Position numbers and translations under genes: made by a program. 64,000 bases of DNA. Source: Bacteroidetes bacterium 37-13 (lineage in GTDB: Bacteria > Bacteroidota > Bacteroidia > Chitinophagales > LD1). Of this stretch, positions 37,274 through 48,285 are shown piece by piece (position 1 is the first letter of the stretch; every line of letters starts with the position of its first letter). The notes beneath the pieces were generated by a model, which was not told the origin of the DNA, searched no databases, and saw only the letters and a program-made list of their open reading frames with translations. Where the stretch lies: contig MKTC01000020.1 of NCBI GenBank assembly GCA_001897535.1, positions 57,182-121,181 of the forward strand, in the 5' to 3' direction.

Positions 37274-40200
37274 TTATCTCACCAAAGTTACTGTTCCTTG
37301 CTTCTGTAGTTTTTGATTGTCAAGGAAAGTAAATTCAACTACATAGGTGTAAACTCCCGGACCTTGAGGTTCGTTTTTGTATGTGCCGTCCCAACCGGAA
37401 TAAACTGAAGTGGCATCAAAAACTTTTTCACCCCAACGGTTAAATACAGTAAGTTTTACTTCGCGAACATTATTTCCATAAACATAAAATACATCGTTTA
37501 AGCCATCACCATTTGGCGAAAACATATTTGGCACTAAAACTTTTCCGTGTGGACCAACCAAAACTTTTAAGGTTGTTTCAGCAGTACAATATTTTCTTCC
37601 ATTTGGAGAATCTTTTACGAAAAGTGTGTATTCAGTTTCCACAAAAGAAGAAATAAGCGGACTCTCGCAATCGGTGCAGCTTAAGCCTTCAGCAGGTGTC
37701 CACACATAAGTAATATTGTGCCTTCCATTATGCGAAACACTAATGGTTGCGCTTTCGCCCAAGTCAATTTCTAAAGGGTTTGGTGAAATTTGAACTTCTA
37801 ATTTTTCAGGCTGCGGCACAGTTGCTACAAGTGAAACTTGACAGTTGTTTTTGTTTTTAACTTGAATAATATAATCGCCATAAGCCAAACTGTCGAATCT
37901 GCCTGTTGATCTATAATCTGAGCCACTGTTTATTGAATAAGTATAAGGTTCATTTGCGGGAGAAATTGGCGTAACAATCAATCGGCCATCTTTGTAAACA
38001 TCACCAAAGCAAGTGGTACTATCTGCTTGAATATAAAAATCATCTGGTGCGGCAGGTTGCACAGTTGCCAAAATTGAAGTTAAGCAGTTGTTGTTATCGC
38101 GCACGGTTACGGTGTAGTTTCCATCGGGAATATTATCGAAAAATCCGTTTGTGTTATTTTGCTGTAAACCATTTCCATCAATACTATAAGCGTAAGAAGG
38201 TACACCGCCAAACGAAGAAAGTGTAATTGTTCCATCTGAATTATAAGTACAAGTTTCCGGAGTGGTAGCAGCTTGTATTTTTAAAGAATCCTCTTCGCCA
38301 ATAGTGAATGTTTGTGTAACCGTGCAGCCGTAATTATCCGTAACGGTGAGTGTGTAATTTCCCGCTGCAAAACCACTTGCATTTGCACCATTTCCATTAC
38401 CTGCACTCCAAGCAAAACTGTACGGGGCATTTCCTCCTTGTGCAGTTGCAGTTGCAGTACCGCTTGCTTGAGCAAAACACAATGCCTTAAGCGTAGTAAC
38501 CGAAACAGTTGCCGGAGTTGGTTCTTCAACAGAAGCACTAAAAATATTTGTACAATTATTGGCATCGGTTATGGTAACAGCGTAACTTCCTTTGGTAAGA
38601 TTTACTGCTGAGTCTGCTGTTTGAGCATTGCTCCAAATATAAGTGTAGCCGCCTGCCCCGCCTGCTGCAACTATTGTGATAGAACCATCGCTACTACCAA
38701 AACAAGAAGTACTATCTATTGTAAAAGAAGTTACGTAAACCGAATCTGGAGCGCCAATTACAACTGAAACTGTATTGCGGCAATTATTGGCATCGGTTGC
38801 AGTTACAGTATGTGTGCCCGCAGCAAGATTGATTGCAGTGCTATCAGTTTCTCCATTATCCCAACTAAAAGTTACTGCTCCGGTAGTGCCCGAAGTAGTA
38901 ATGGTAGCAGTTCCATCAGAAGTGTTTGAACACTTTGCATCTGCTTTTGAAACCAAGCTTGCCGTAATACTTGGAGCTTGTGTAATAGTAGTAGAAGTAG
39001 TATCGGTACAACCTCTGGCATCGGTAACAGTTACTTGATAAAACCCTGCTGAAATTCCACTTAAATTTTGTGTACTAAAAGTGTTTCCGGTTCCTTGTTG
39101 AATCCAACTATAACCATAAGGTGTAGTGCCTCCGGTTGTAGCCACATCTATATTTCCTGTGCCGCCATTGCAGCCAATATTCACGGTGTTTTGAACTGTA
39201 ATATCCAACACGCTTGGCTCTGTAATAGTTACTGATAAATTGAAAGTGCAACTATTAGCATCAGTAACGGTAACTGTATAATTTCCTGCTCCAATATTGG
39301 TTCTGTTTTGTGTTGCAATTCCACCACCCCAATCAAATGTATATGGTGTTGTGCCTCCGCTTGCGGTTAATGTGATACTGCCATCATTTGCTGCTCCGTT
39401 ACACGATACATTATTGTGTGTTTCAGTTACGTTTAATGCTGTTGGTTGAGCAACCGTTTCTGAAACAGCAAAAGTGCAACCTTTGCTATCGGTAATATTT
39501 CCTGCATAAGTATTTGCTGCTAAATTAGGAAGTGTTACAGCTCCTGGCGGAAGCGGATTGCCCATAAAAGTATATGGCGATGTTCCTCCAGATGTGTTTA
39601 CTGTTACAGTGCCATTGTTTAAGCCATTGCAAGTTACATCTGTGTGCGATGTGGTTGCGGTAAGCGCTGTTGGTTGGGTAATAGTATCACAAACAGTAGC
39701 GGTACAACTGTTATTATCTGTCGCAGTAAGGCAATAATTTCCTGCAGGTATATTCGTTAAATCTTTGGTTGCTGCACCATTGTTCCAAGCGTAAGTAATT
39801 GTGCCTACTCCGCCATTTTTAGTTACGCTTATACTTCCTGTTGAAGCGCCATTGCAATTTACATTGACGTGTGTTGTAGTTAATGAAAAAACGCTTGGTT
39901 CGGTAATATTGTAAGTGGCAGAATCTGCACACCCATTTTGGTCAGCAACTGTAACTTTGTAGCTGCCAACCGCAAGTGAAGTTATAGAATTTCCGGTGCC
40001 ACTATTGCTCCAGTTACTTGTTAAAGTTCCTGTGCCTCCGGTTGTAGTAATTTGAATACTACCATTGCTTCCTCCATTGCAGCTTATATTTTTAACAATA
40101 GGGTTTGAAATTATTACGGCATTTGGTTCGGTTATACTGTAAGTTCCGGTTGCAGTACAGCCTGCACCATCATTCACAGAAACAGTATAACTCCCTTTTG

Positions 40201-41782
40201 GTAAATTACTTATGGTTGCGGTTGAATCGTTATTACTCCAAGTATAATTATAAATACCACTACCTCCGGTAGCACTTACAGTAATACTACCATTTGTGCC
40301 GTTTTTACACGATACGTTTGTAATGCTTTGTGAAGCAACAGTTACATTGTTATTTCCGGTCTGAAGTGTTAAAGTTCCGCTTGCGGTTATAGTGCAGCCT
40401 TTGCTATCGGTAACAGTAACGGTGTAAGTTCCGGCATTTATATTATCTAAAACAGAATCGGTTTGTGCAGAATTGCTCCACTTATAGGTATAAGGTGCTG
40501 TTCCCCCACTTGTTTTTGCTACGAGCGTTCCTTTTCCGGTTCCGGAACAAGTAATTTGAGTATCGTTTGGAACGGTGGCTACTAAGTTTGCCGGTTCTGT
40601 AATAGTAACATTGTTTGTAATAGAACATCCCGAGCCATCAGTTGCGGTGAAGGTGTAATTTCCCGGAGCAAGATTGGTAATTGTAGTTTGGTTGGGAGCA
40701 GTATTCCAACCGTAAGTTACGGGAGCTAATCCTCCGGTAACATGTGCGTAAGCAGCACCATTTGCTTTGCCTTTACACGTAATGTTTTTAGAGGAATCTA
40801 TCATTGCCTGAAATGATAGATTAGGAGAAACAGTTACAGTACTTGTTTCAACCACAGGCGTGCCGCCATCGCAAGGTTGATAAGTTGCTCGTGCCGTGTA
40901 GGTGGTAGCAGTGCTTGGGCACACATTCACGGTTGCCCCTGTTCCAATCACGTTTCCGCCTTGCAACCAATCAACAGTAACAATTGAAGTGCCATTTGGT
41001 GTGAAACGCCATGCTTGATTACTTGCGTTCCAAACTGAGTTGTTGTAGTTAGAGGCTACGTAAGCTTTTGTGCCTGTTTCGTCTTGAATACCTAATGTTC
41101 CTAAACCATCATTCCAGCCGGTGCAGGCACTTCTGTTTTTTACATAAACTTCTATGGCATTAGTAGTTTCGTAAATCACAATTTGGTGAGTTGCTTTTGG
41201 CGTATTCCAACAACTTCCTACTAAAAATACATCATCATACATTTTTACATCACTCCAAGATATAATAAACATTCTGCAAGGTGCAGTGCCGATAAGTTGA
41301 TATTTAATTGTGCCACCTTTAGAAGGATCAATATCATGGTAAACGCCCATGATTACATTTTGGTACATATTTGTAGTGGGGAAAGTTCCACTAGCCATAG
41401 TATTCCAAACACAGCCACTGCCGGCAAGTGAAGCATCAAAAGAAATTAAGCCGTTTGCGCCAACTACAACTTGGTTATACGATTTTCCAAAGAAACAGAA
41501 TGTAAATGGAAGGTTAATTACGGGCGACCAAATATCATCTTGGTTTACTAGAATAGATGTTCCTGCCGTATAACTAAATGGCGTATAGGGAATTGAACTT
41601 ACGCCATAAGAATTAGTATTGCCGGTATTAAAATAGGTTGCCGTAAGGTTTGTACAAGTTGTGCCACAGGCCAGTGTTTTGTTGGGACCTGCATTTATAT
41701 CGGGGCAGCCGGGCTGTGCATTTGTAGTGGATGAAAATAGAAATACTGCAAAGAGAATAGCCAGTAGATGTGAAGTTCTCAT
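37274..41782 (-). CDS. Giant SprB-repeat adhesin with type B T9SS sorting domain
   Basis: About 1500 residues. After a signal peptide (MRTSHLLAILFAVFLFSS...) comes a roughly 270-residue domain with paired Cys (CPDINAGPNKTLACGTTC). Thirteen SprB-like repeats of about 75 residues follow, each with a Cys near the start (NVSCKNGTNGSI), a GGTAPYTYKWS-type centre and GNYTVTVTDSKGCT. The end, VPNMFSPNGDGLNDVF...FNRWGEKVFDA...GTVTLVR, is the type B sorting domain. In gliding Bacteroidota, SprB is the mobile cell-surface adhesin, so this may be a gliding or attachment adhesin. The ATG at 41782 is chosen for signal-peptide fit; ATG 41797 with an upstream GGAGG or ATG 41806 are alternatives. A PorP/SprF-like gene lies just upstream of its start on the same strand. 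Confidence 0.9.
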   Translation of the reverse strand: MRTSHLLAILFAVFLFSSTTNAQPGCPDINAGPNKTLACGTTCTNLTATYFNTGNTNSYGVSSIPYTPFSYTAGTSILVNQDDIWSPVINLPFTFCFFGKSYNQVVVGANGLISFDASLAGSGCVWNTMASGTFPTTNMYQNVIMGVYHDIDPSKGGTIKYQLIGTAPCRMFIISWSDVKMYDDVFLVGSCWNTPKATHQIVIYETTNAIEVYVKNRSACTGWNDGLGTLGIQDETGTKAYVASNYNNSVWNASNQAWRFTPNGTSIVTVDWLQGGNVIGTGATVNVCPSTATTYTARATYQPCDGGTPVVETSTVTVSPNLSFQAMIDSSKNITCKGKANGAAYAHVTGGLAPVTYGWNTAPNQTTITNLAPGNYTFTATDGSGCSITNNVTITEPANLVATVPNDTQITCSGTGKGTLVAKTSGGTAPYTYKWSNSAQTDSVLDNINAGTYTVTVTDSKGCTITASGTLTLQTGNNNVTVASQSITNVSCKNGTNGSITVSATGGSGIYNYTWSNNDSTATISNLPKGSYTVSVNDGAGCTATGTYSITEPNAVIISNPIVKNISCNGGSNGSIQITTTGGTGTLTSNWSNSGTGNSITSLAVGSYKVTVADQNGCADSATYNITEPSVFSLTTTHVNVNCNGASTGSISVTKNGGVGTITYAWNNGAATKDLTNIPAGNYCLTATDNNSCTATVCDTITQPTALTATTSHTDVTCNGLNNGTVTVNTSGGTSPYTFMGNPLPPGAVTLPNLAANTYAGNITDSKGCTFAVSETVAQPTALNVTETHNNVSCNGAANDGSITLTASGGTTPYTFDWGGGIATQNRTNIGAGNYTVTVTDANSCTFNLSVTITEPSVLDITVQNTVNIGCNGGTGNIDVATTGGTTPYGYSWIQQGTGNTFSTQNLSGISAGFYQVTVTDARGCTDTTSTTITQAPSITASLVSKADAKCSNTSDGTATITTSGTTGAVTFSWDNGETDSTAINLAAGTHTVTATDANNCRNTVSVVIGAPDSVYVTSFTIDSTSCFGSSDGSITIVAAGGAGGYTYIWSNAQTADSAVNLTKGSYAVTITDANNCTNIFSASVEEPTPATVSVTTLKALCFAQASGTATATAQGGNAPYSFAWSAGNGNGANASGFAAGNYTLTVTDNYGCTVTQTFTIGEEDSLKIQAATTPETCTYNSDGTITLSSFGGVPSYAYSIDGNGLQQNNTNGFFDNIPDGNYTVTVRDNNNCLTSILATVQPAAPDDFYIQADSTTCFGDVYKDGRLIVTPISPANEPYTYSINSGSDYRSTGRFDSLAYGDYIIQVKNKNNCQVSLVATVPQPEKLEVQISPNPLEIDLGESATISVSHNGRHNITYVWTPAEGLSCTDCESPLISSFVETEYTLFVKDSPNGRKYCTAETTLKVLVGPHGKVLVPNMFSPNGDGLNDVFYVYGNNVREVKLTVFNRWGEKVFDATSVYSGWDGTYKNEPQGPGVYTYVVEFTFLDNQKLQKQGTVTLVR

Positions 41783-41915
41783 CTGTTCAAAACTCATTTC
41801 CTCCAATGTTTTTTTATATGTTTTTAAAAAGTTTATCTGCTATGATGTTTGGTAGAGGATACTATGTTTTCAACCAATATTTTTGTAGTGCTTTCGCATT
41901 TCGGTCGGCTATGTT

Positions 41916-42962
41916 CTAAAATGCAGGGCAGTAACCTGCATATTGTACAGCACCAACTTTTTCTTTTTTAAATACATACACTATTCCAACCTCTGCTGCG
42001 CCTTGTGCGCGTGTAGCATTTCGCAATCCGCTAAAGTTAAAGTCGTAACTTACTCCTAAGCGCACATTGTAAAATTCCACACCAAATCCTCCGATTACTG
42101 CATCTGGATTGCCAGGGCTAAAACGTGCTGAAATGGAACCGAAAAATCCTAAGTCGTCTAAATAATCGTAGTTAAAACCAAGTCCACCTTGGTAAGATTG
42201 TGCAGCATTTTGTATCATAAACAAAAAGGTTGGAGAAATGCTAAAATCTAATCTTCTACTGGTGAAAAATTCCATGCCTCCATGCACAATGTGGCGAATT
42301 TGCAAGCGATTATTTCTATCGTTTAAAAACGATTCACGCGGACGCGAAACATTATTGGCAGCATAGCCAATGTAATATCTAAATCTTGTTTTTGGGTGCG
42401 AAGCCCACAGCGCACCAATATTCACCGTAGGATAAATAATTGATGTATTAGTAACGGGAGTTTCTTGGTTTGAAAGGCTTTCATTCCAATAGTTGATAGA
42501 TTGGTCGAATTGAGATTCGAAAACTAAATTGTTTAAATTGATTGCTTTGTTAGTTACGCCAGCTTGCAAGCCGAGAGAAATTCTGCTTCTACCAAATCTA
42601 TCAACGGCTTTGTGGTAAGCAATAGATGCCATAGCAGTAGTAGTAGTAAGTACGCCATTTCCTGCTCGGTCGTGATAAACGTTTAACCCAAAACCAAAAG
42701 CATCGTTGCCCAATCGTTCGCGTAAAATAGGCATATCGAAAGAGCCTTGAATGGTTTGGTATGGAGCTTTTAAGTTACTTGTAGGAATTAAAAACCATTG
42801 GTTGCGATAGTTTGCAGCAGCGCGAAAAACACCATTTATGTTTGCAGTAAGTGCCGGATTTAAATAAATTGGTGCGGCATAATATTGCGAAAAATGTACG
42901 TCTTGTGCTTGAACAAATAATATTGAAAAACAAGAAAATATAAAGGCGTAAATCTGCTTCAT
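41916..42962 (-). CDS. PorP/SprF-family T9SS outer-membrane protein
   Basis: A 348-residue exported beta-barrel protein. The signal peptide ends near AQD, followed by VHFSQYYAAPIYLNPALTAN, the PorP/SprF signature. The middle shows YHDRAGNGVLTTTTAMASIAYH and the end GLGFNYDYLDDLGFFGSISARF and GVEFYNVRLGVSYDF. SprF is needed for surface delivery of SprB, and such proteins pair with a type B cargo. Here the adhesin gene begins 134 bases downstream on the same strand, so this is probably its dedicated partner. Confidence 0.92.
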   Translation of the reverse strand: MKQIYAFIFSCFSILFVQAQDVHFSQYYAAPIYLNPALTANINGVFRAAANYRNQWFLIPTSNLKAPYQTIQGSFDMPILRERLGNDAFGFGLNVYHDRAGNGVLTTTTAMASIAYHKAVDRFGRSRISLGLQAGVTNKAINLNNLVFESQFDQSINYWNESLSNQETPVTNTSIIYPTVNIGALWASHPKTRFRYYIGYAANNVSRPRESFLNDRNNRLQIRHIVHGGMEFFTSRRLDFSISPTFLFMIQNAAQSYQGGLGFNYDYLDDLGFFGSISARFSPGNPDAVIGGFGVEFYNVRLGVSYDFNFSGLRNATRAQGAAEVGIVYVFKKEKVGAVQYAGYCPAF

Positions 42963-43020
42963 GTTGTTGCTGATAAAGGGCTAAATATAGCTGCCTAACA
43001 TTAAAATTTCAATTTTTTTT

Positions 43021-43956
43021 TTAGAGTAGATTACTACTGCCTTTGAATGGTTGCAAAAAGGTATCTAAAAGAGTGTGGCGGTAGGTCCAAAAGTTTTGTT
43101 GTTTTGAGCCAAAACCCTTGTAAAACCTAGCGATATTTTCTACTGATGACCCCTCAAAATCTAAGATAAACTCGGAGTTTGCATTTTTCTGTATCATTTC
43201 GTCTAAAATAAATGCCATTGCTCCTGCTTGTCGTGATTCTTTAAGCGTAATTGGTGCTAAATTGATAATTCTGTTTTTATATTTTAAAAAGAAAGCTAAT
43301 GCAATGGGTGGATTTTGAGGAACACTATAAGCTGCAATCATTTCGCCCATGCCTCTTTTGGTGCTTTCTCCAATTAATTTTTGTAAAATTTTAGTGTGCT
43401 TGCGCGAATATCCTTTCACATTCACTGCCGAGTTTTTTTCATAGTAAAGTGCAAATTGCTCAACATTTTGAAATGGCTCGGTGAAAACATTATAGAGTTT
43501 TGTTTTCATTAAATTACGGATAGTATTCTTTGAATAGCTTTCTTTTAATGTTTCGTAATCTTTATCTAATGGCAAAATATAATTATACCTGAGCGAAAGC
43601 ATTTTTGAACTTTCGGCTATACTTTTGTAATGCAAATTGATGTCGCAGAATGAAAATTTTCGTTGCAAAAAACGCAAGCAAGTATCCTCAAATGAAGGAT
43701 GTGTACCATCGGAAATAAGTCCTAATTGCTGGCAGAAAAAAGGATTATATACTATTCTAAAACCAAGTTTTTTCTTCATCACAATTGGGAATACTGCTTC
43801 ATAATCGCGAAGCACCAAGCCTGCCCAATCTTCAGCCACACAATCTAAAAACCAACTAAGCGCATAAGGCAAATCGCTGTTTTGATGAATGCAGTTATCC
43901 CACTTTTCATCATTTATTTGATTGCGTTTTAAGAACCGATATTTTACCTCTGCCAT
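43021..43956 (-). CDS. GNAT/FemAB-like acyltransferase-fold protein, function unknown
   Basis: A 311-residue cytoplasmic protein with no signal peptide. Its layout, an N-terminal segment with YALSWFLDCVAEDWAGLVL and a later half with SYSKNTIRNLMK, IALAFFLKYKNRIINLAPI and FILDFEGSSVENIARFYKGFGS, resembles the FemAB/BioF2-like GNAT superfamily. The last motif is typical of peptidyl- or aminoacyl-transferase-like members. The acyl donor and target are unknown. It lies 58 bases upstream of the PorP-like gene and 18 bases from nhaA, on the same strand. Confidence 0.6.
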   Translation of the reverse strand: MAEVKYRFLKRNQINDEKWDNCIHQNSDLPYALSWFLDCVAEDWAGLVLRDYEAVFPIVMKKKLGFRIVYNPFFCQQLGLISDGTHPSFEDTCLRFLQRKFSFCDINLHYKSIAESSKMLSLRYNYILPLDKDYETLKESYSKNTIRNLMKTKLYNVFTEPFQNVEQFALYYEKNSAVNVKGYSRKHTKILQKLIGESTKRGMGEMIAAYSVPQNPPIALAFFLKYKNRIINLAPITLKESRQAGAMAFILDEMIQKNANSEFILDFEGSSVENIARFYKGFGSKQQNFWTYRHTLLDTFLQPFKGSSNLL

Positions 43957-43974
43957 AGTTGCAAATTAAGTAAA

Positions 43975-45174
43975 TTATTTATGTTCAGAAGTTGTAGTTG
44001 TTAATGTGCTTTTTACCATTATTAGCCCTATTACTGCGGCCAGTATTGAAGAAATTAAAATTGCAAGTTTTGCCGCGTTTATCATATCTGCATCTTTAAA
44101 AGCTAAAAGGCTGATGAAGATAGACATGGTAAAGCCAATTCCACCTAAAATACTCACAGAGAAAATATGTTTGATGCCGATGTTTTTTCCTAAAGTAGAA
44201 ATACCGGTTTTTATAGCAAGCCACACAAATAAAGTAATACCAATTGGCTTACCAAGAATTAAGCCAAGTGAAATACCAAGTGCCATTGGCGAAGCTAAAT
44301 CTCTAAACATTTCAGGCGTGAAAGTGATGAGTGTATTGTTGAATGCAAAAATTGGGAGTATGAAAAAATTTACCGGAATATGAATGCTGTGAACCACATT
44401 TAGCAAAGTAGATTCAGTACCATTTTCTTTGTTGTGCGGAATGGTCATAGCGAAAACTACACCTGCAATAGTGGCGTGTACGCCCGATTGAAAAATAAAA
44501 TACCAGAGCAAAATTCCCGGAACAAGATACCAAACAAAACGCTTCACTCCGGCATAGTTCATTAGGCTCAGAAACAGCGTAATTGCTCCGGCAGCCAATA
44601 GATAATTTAGCTGCAAACTTTCGGTGTAAAAAAGTGCAATCACAACTATTGCACCCAAGTCATCTACCACCGCCAATGAAGTAAGCATTAGCTTTAGCAT
44701 AAAAGGTACACGATCGCCCGCAAGCAACAAAACTGCCAATGCAAATGCAATATCTGTTGCCATCGGAACGCCCCAGCCATGCGCAGTTTCAGGATTATTA
44801 AAATTGAAAAGTGTATAAATAGTTGCGGGCACAATCATGCCGCCCAAAGCTGCAAAAACAGGCAGAGAGGCTTTTTTGAAAGTAGAAAGTTCTCCTTCAA
44901 TCATTTCGCGTTTAATTTCTAAGCCAACCATAAAAAAGAAAACCGCCATCAATCCATCATTAACCCAAGCGTGTAGCGGGAGCGAAAAACGGAACGAACC
45001 AGTTTCTATACTTGCAGGAATGTGCCAGAACTTTTCAATTAATTCGTGCACAGGAAGATTGCCTAAAATAAGTGCAAGCGCTGTTGCTCCAATTATTAAA
45101 AATCCGGCACTTTGTTCACGGCTGATAAATTCTTTAATACTATTATCAATCCTTTGTTTTAGTTGTTTAATCAT
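43975..45174 (-). CDS. nhaA: Na+/H+ antiporter NhaA
   Basis: A 399-residue antiporter exchanging sodium for protons. The ion-binding pair is Asp171-Asp172 in LTSLAVVDDLGAI, with Asp141 in MATDIAFAL. Other family segments are FFFMVGLEIKREM and HATIAGVVFA. About 11-12 membrane helices are visible and the length is typical. Regulation is not visible in the sequence. Confidence 0.95.
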   Translation of the reverse strand: MIKQLKQRIDNSIKEFISREQSAGFLIIGATALALILGNLPVHELIEKFWHIPASIETGSFRFSLPLHAWVNDGLMAVFFFMVGLEIKREMIEGELSTFKKASLPVFAALGGMIVPATIYTLFNFNNPETAHGWGVPMATDIAFALAVLLLAGDRVPFMLKLMLTSLAVVDDLGAIVVIALFYTESLQLNYLLAAGAITLFLSLMNYAGVKRFVWYLVPGILLWYFIFQSGVHATIAGVVFAMTIPHNKENGTESTLLNVVHSIHIPVNFFILPIFAFNNTLITFTPEMFRDLASPMALGISLGLILGKPIGITLFVWLAIKTGISTLGKNIGIKHIFSVSILGGIGFTMSIFISLLAFKDADMINAAKLAILISSILAAVIGLIMVKSTLTTTTSEHK

Positions 45175-45258
45175 TTCTTAAAGTGTGTGCGAACTTGCAT
45201 ATTTTAGCGTATATTTTCTCTTAAAATTTTAAAACCCTTTCTTGTTTGAAGTGTAGAT

Positions 45259-46593
45259 TTGAAATCTAATTTTGCCGAATTGAATACACCACAGTTAATT
45301 CTTGCTATTGCTTATTTACTGCTTTTTGCTTTTGTAGTTTGGAAGGCAAAGTGGTTTAGTTTAAAGTTTTTACCAAAGCAAGTTGTAGTGTTTGCATTTG
45401 TAATAAAAGCATTTGCAGCATTTGCGCTTACTTGGCTTTACACCAACTACTACACCGATAAACAAAATTCCGACATCTATAAATATTTCGAAGATGGCTT
45501 GGTGCTGTACAATATACTTTTTTACTCGCCTAAAATGTTTTTTCAACTTCTATTTGAAGTAAATACAAATAATGCTGCTTTTAGTGATGTGGTTCAAAAT
45601 TTCAACCACTGGTTTCCGCAAGCGCGCAGCATGGTTTACAACGATAGTCGTTTTATCATAAAGCTAAATGCAGTGTTTTCTTTTGTGTCGCTTCAGAGCA
45701 TTTACATTCACTCTCTGTTTGGCGCATTTATTGGGTTTGTTGGTATTGTGGCTTTTGCAAAAGTAGGTGAGGTACTTTTTCCTAAGTTGAGGAATGCGGC
45801 ATTGCTATTGTTGTTTTTTCCTTCAATTATTTTTTGGACAAGTGCTATGCTTAAAGAAACACTTTTAGTTTTTGTGTTTGGAATTTTCGCTTGGTATATA
45901 GTTCAACTTTCATCTCATTTCAATTGGAAAAGAGTAGTGGTTTGTTTTATATTATTTTTTGTATTAGCTCTTTTAAAGGTATATGTTTTATTGTGTTTAA
46001 TTCCACCATTGATTGCTTTTTTTGTGGTGAGAAACCAACAAAGTAAACTCATTACTTTTGGGGTTTTTACTGTGGTGGTAATTGCTGTTTCTACATTTGC
46101 GTTTGTGGCAGATGCAGTTTTGCTACACAGTACAATTGCGAATGGAATAGCGCAAAAACAATTCAATATGGTTTCGCTTGCAGTTTATATGAAAGCAGGA
46201 AGTTTAATCTATATTCCCGATGTAGATGGAAGCAATCTTTTAACCTTTATTCCCGCAGGTTTATATGGAATTTTCAATGTGTTATTAAAGCCATTTATTT
46301 GGGAAACTACTTCGCCTTTGTTTCTTGCTTCAGCATTAGAAAATTTAGTGCTTGTTTTCTTAATTGTATCGTTTGTTTTTCAAATTAAAACTTTAGAAAA
46401 CAAAGAGTGGAACTTGAGTTTAGTCTGTATCTTTTTTGCTTTACTCATGTTTGCACTTATCGGAATCACAACACCTGTAATCGGTTCTATTGTGCGCTAT
46501 CGAGTTCCTGCATTAGTGTTGCTGCTTTTGCCTTTAAGTGCGGGCATAAACTATCTAAAGATTTTTAGCACTCCGGCAAGTTCAAAGGAATAG
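45259..46593 (+). CDS. Hypothetical polytopic membrane protein (polymerase/glycosyltransferase-like)
   Basis: A 444-residue protein with about ten membrane helices. A loop after the second helix carries [20 protein letters not shown], and [20 protein letters not shown] is in the middle. That segment resembles ones in Wzy-like or ArnT/GT39-like glycan proteins of Bacteroidota, but I cannot assign a family. The start is a TTG at 45259; no ATG or GTG is available in frame before the first helix. It overlaps convergent sdaA by 29 bases. Confidence 0.65.
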   Translation: MKSNFAELNTPQLILAIAYLLLFAFVVWKAKWFSLKFLPKQVVVFAFVIKAFAAFALTWLYTNYYTDKQNSDIYKYFEDGLVLYNILFYSPKMFFQLLFEVNTNNAAFSDVVQNFNHWFPQARSMVYNDSRFIIKLNAVFSFVSLQSIYIHSLFGAFIGFVGIVAFAKVGEVLFPKLRNAALLLLFFPSIIFWTSAMLKETLLVFVFGIFAWYIVQLSSHFNWKRVVVCFILFFVLALLKVYVLLCLIPPLIAFFVVRNQQSKLITFGVFTVVVIAVSTFAFVADAVLLHSTIANGIAQKQFNMVSLAVYMKAGSLIYIPDVDGSNLLTFIPAGLYGIFNVLLKPFIWETTSPLFLASALENLVLVFLIVSFVFQIKTLENKEWNLSLVCIFFALLMFALIGITTPVIGSIVRYRVPALVLLLLPLSAGINYLKIFSTPASSKE

Positions 46594-47995
46594 TAACGGC
46601 TAATCCGCCATCGGCAGTTTCCTTGTATTTGTTATTCATGTCTTTCGCTGTTTCCCACATGGTTTTTATTACGGCATCTAAACTCACTTTTGCCAATTCT
46701 GCATCGGTTTCTAAAGCTAATTGTGCAGCCGTAATTGCTTTTATTGCACCCATCGTATTTCTCTCAATACAAGGAATTTGCACTAAGCCGCCAATTGGGT
46801 CGCAGGTTAAACCAAGATGGTGTTCCATCGCAATTTCTGCAGCTTGCATTACTTGATGTGGCGTGCCTCCCAATCTTTCCGTTAAAGCTCCCGCAGCCAT
46901 TGCACTACTCACGCCAATTTCTGCTTGGCAACCGCCCATTGCGGCAGAAAGTGTAGAACCCTTTTTAAATAAAGAACCAATTTCTGATGCTGTGAAAATA
47001 AAGTTCAGAATTGTATCTTCTGTGTTCTCATTATCGGTTTTAGCAAAAAGTAAATAATACATCAATACCGCAGGAATAATTCCTGCAGCACCATTTGTAG
47101 GAGCAGTAACCACTCTACCAAAAGAAGCATTTTGTTCGTTCACCGCCAAGGCAAAACAGCTAACCCAATTCAACAAATTTGGGAAAGAATGATTGGTTTT
47201 TGCCACAGCATTTAGCCACTCTTGTTTGGTTTTAAAGTTGGTGCTTGGCTGCTGTAAAAGTTTACTGCTAATTTTAGCAGCCCGCCTGTTTACAAATAAA
47301 CCTCCGGGAAGCACACCTTCTATGGAACAACCATCGTAAATGCAGTCGCTCATCACTTCCCATATTGCTGCCACGCTTTCTTTGGTTTCTTTATCGCTGC
47401 GCCACGCTCTTTCGTTTTCTTTTACTAATTGCGAAATGCTAATACCTGCTTGCATACAATTTGTGCGCAAATCATCAGCATTGTTTACTTCGTATTTTAA
47501 CTGGATATGTTGCTTGTTGCTTTCAGATTCATTTTCTTCGGTAACAAAGCCTCCACCGATAGAAAAATAAGTTTTAACTATTTGGGAATTATCTGAAAAT
47601 GTAACCTTAAAAGTAAGTGCATTCGGATGCCCCGGGTGAATCTCTGTTTTGGCAAAAACTAATTGTGTTGAATAATCAAAAGCAATTTTTTTAGTGCCAT
47701 TTAGATATAATTCCTTGTTTGTCTTTATTCTATCTACCGTTGGCATAATGGCTTTTAAATCGCAACTCACAGGGTCTTCACCACATAAACCCAAAAGCAC
47801 TGCAATGTCCGTTCCGTGTCCTTTCCCCGTTTTTGCCAAAGAACCCATTAGTTTAATATCTATAGATTGAACTTTGTTTAAATTACTTTGAATTTCTTTT
47901 AAAAATCGTTCTGCCGCGCGCCAAGGCCCGAGCGTATGCGAACTTGAAGGTCCCACACCTATTTTAAACATATCTAAAACACTAATTGATTCCAT
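46565..47995 (-). CDS. sdaA: L-serine dehydratase, single-chain, iron-sulfur type
   Basis: A 476-residue enzyme turning L-serine into pyruvate and ammonia with a 4Fe-4S cluster. The N-terminal beta domain has [22 protein letters not shown] and [15 protein letters not shown]. The alpha domain has [35 protein letters not shown] and [18 protein letters not shown], whose Cys residues probably hold the cluster. Alpha and beta parts are fused, as in the E. coli enzyme. No serine transporter is adjacent. Confidence 0.95.
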   Translation of the reverse strand: MESISVLDMFKIGVGPSSSHTLGPWRAAERFLKEIQSNLNKVQSIDIKLMGSLAKTGKGHGTDIAVLLGLCGEDPVSCDLKAIMPTVDRIKTNKELYLNGTKKIAFDYSTQLVFAKTEIHPGHPNALTFKVTFSDNSQIVKTYFSIGGGFVTEENESESNKQHIQLKYEVNNADDLRTNCMQAGISISQLVKENERAWRSDKETKESVAAIWEVMSDCIYDGCSIEGVLPGGLFVNRRAAKISSKLLQQPSTNFKTKQEWLNAVAKTNHSFPNLLNWVSCFALAVNEQNASFGRVVTAPTNGAAGIIPAVLMYYLLFAKTDNENTEDTILNFIFTASEIGSLFKKGSTLSAAMGGCQAEIGVSSAMAAGALTERLGGTPHQVMQAAEIAMEHHLGLTCDPIGGLVQIPCIERNTMGAIKAITAAQLALETDAELAKVSLDAVIKTMWETAKDMNNKYKETADGGLAVTIPLNLPEC

Positions 47996-48232
47996 TTTTC
48001 CGTTTTATGAAACTGCAAAATAGATAAAAAGAAAACAGTAAGGAGAAAGCATTACAAAAATGTTTTGCACTTTAGTTTTATCGTAAAAAGTATAGGTGAG
48101 AAGCTTTAGCTGTATAAATCTTTACTCATGTGGTGTAGTTGTTTTACTACATTTAGTATAGAGAAAAATCACTTTGAAACAAAAGGAAATCGGCTACGTA
48201 CAAGGCTTTCAAGGATGCATTTAAAAATAAGT

Positions 48233-48240
48233 TAAGTTTG
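48233..48240 (+). promoter_or_regulatory. Candidate promoter of the collagen-like gene
   Basis: TAAGTTTG matches TAnnTTTG. It lies 46 bases before the ATG at 48286, giving a leader of about 40 bases. The upstream element is weak (CTTTC at 48206-48210). The remaining gene-free bases 47996-48232 show only a small hairpin, TGTAGT/ACTACA near 48134-48151. Confidence 0.45.
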
Positions 48241-48285
48241 GCATTAACTTTGATAAGTAAAATACCAAGAATTAAAACCTCTATT

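Noticed and set aside
38775..39038. Plus-strand frames opposite the SprB repeats
   Set aside because: They are the antisense of the repeated adhesin domains and recur with the repeat; no start or domain evidence.
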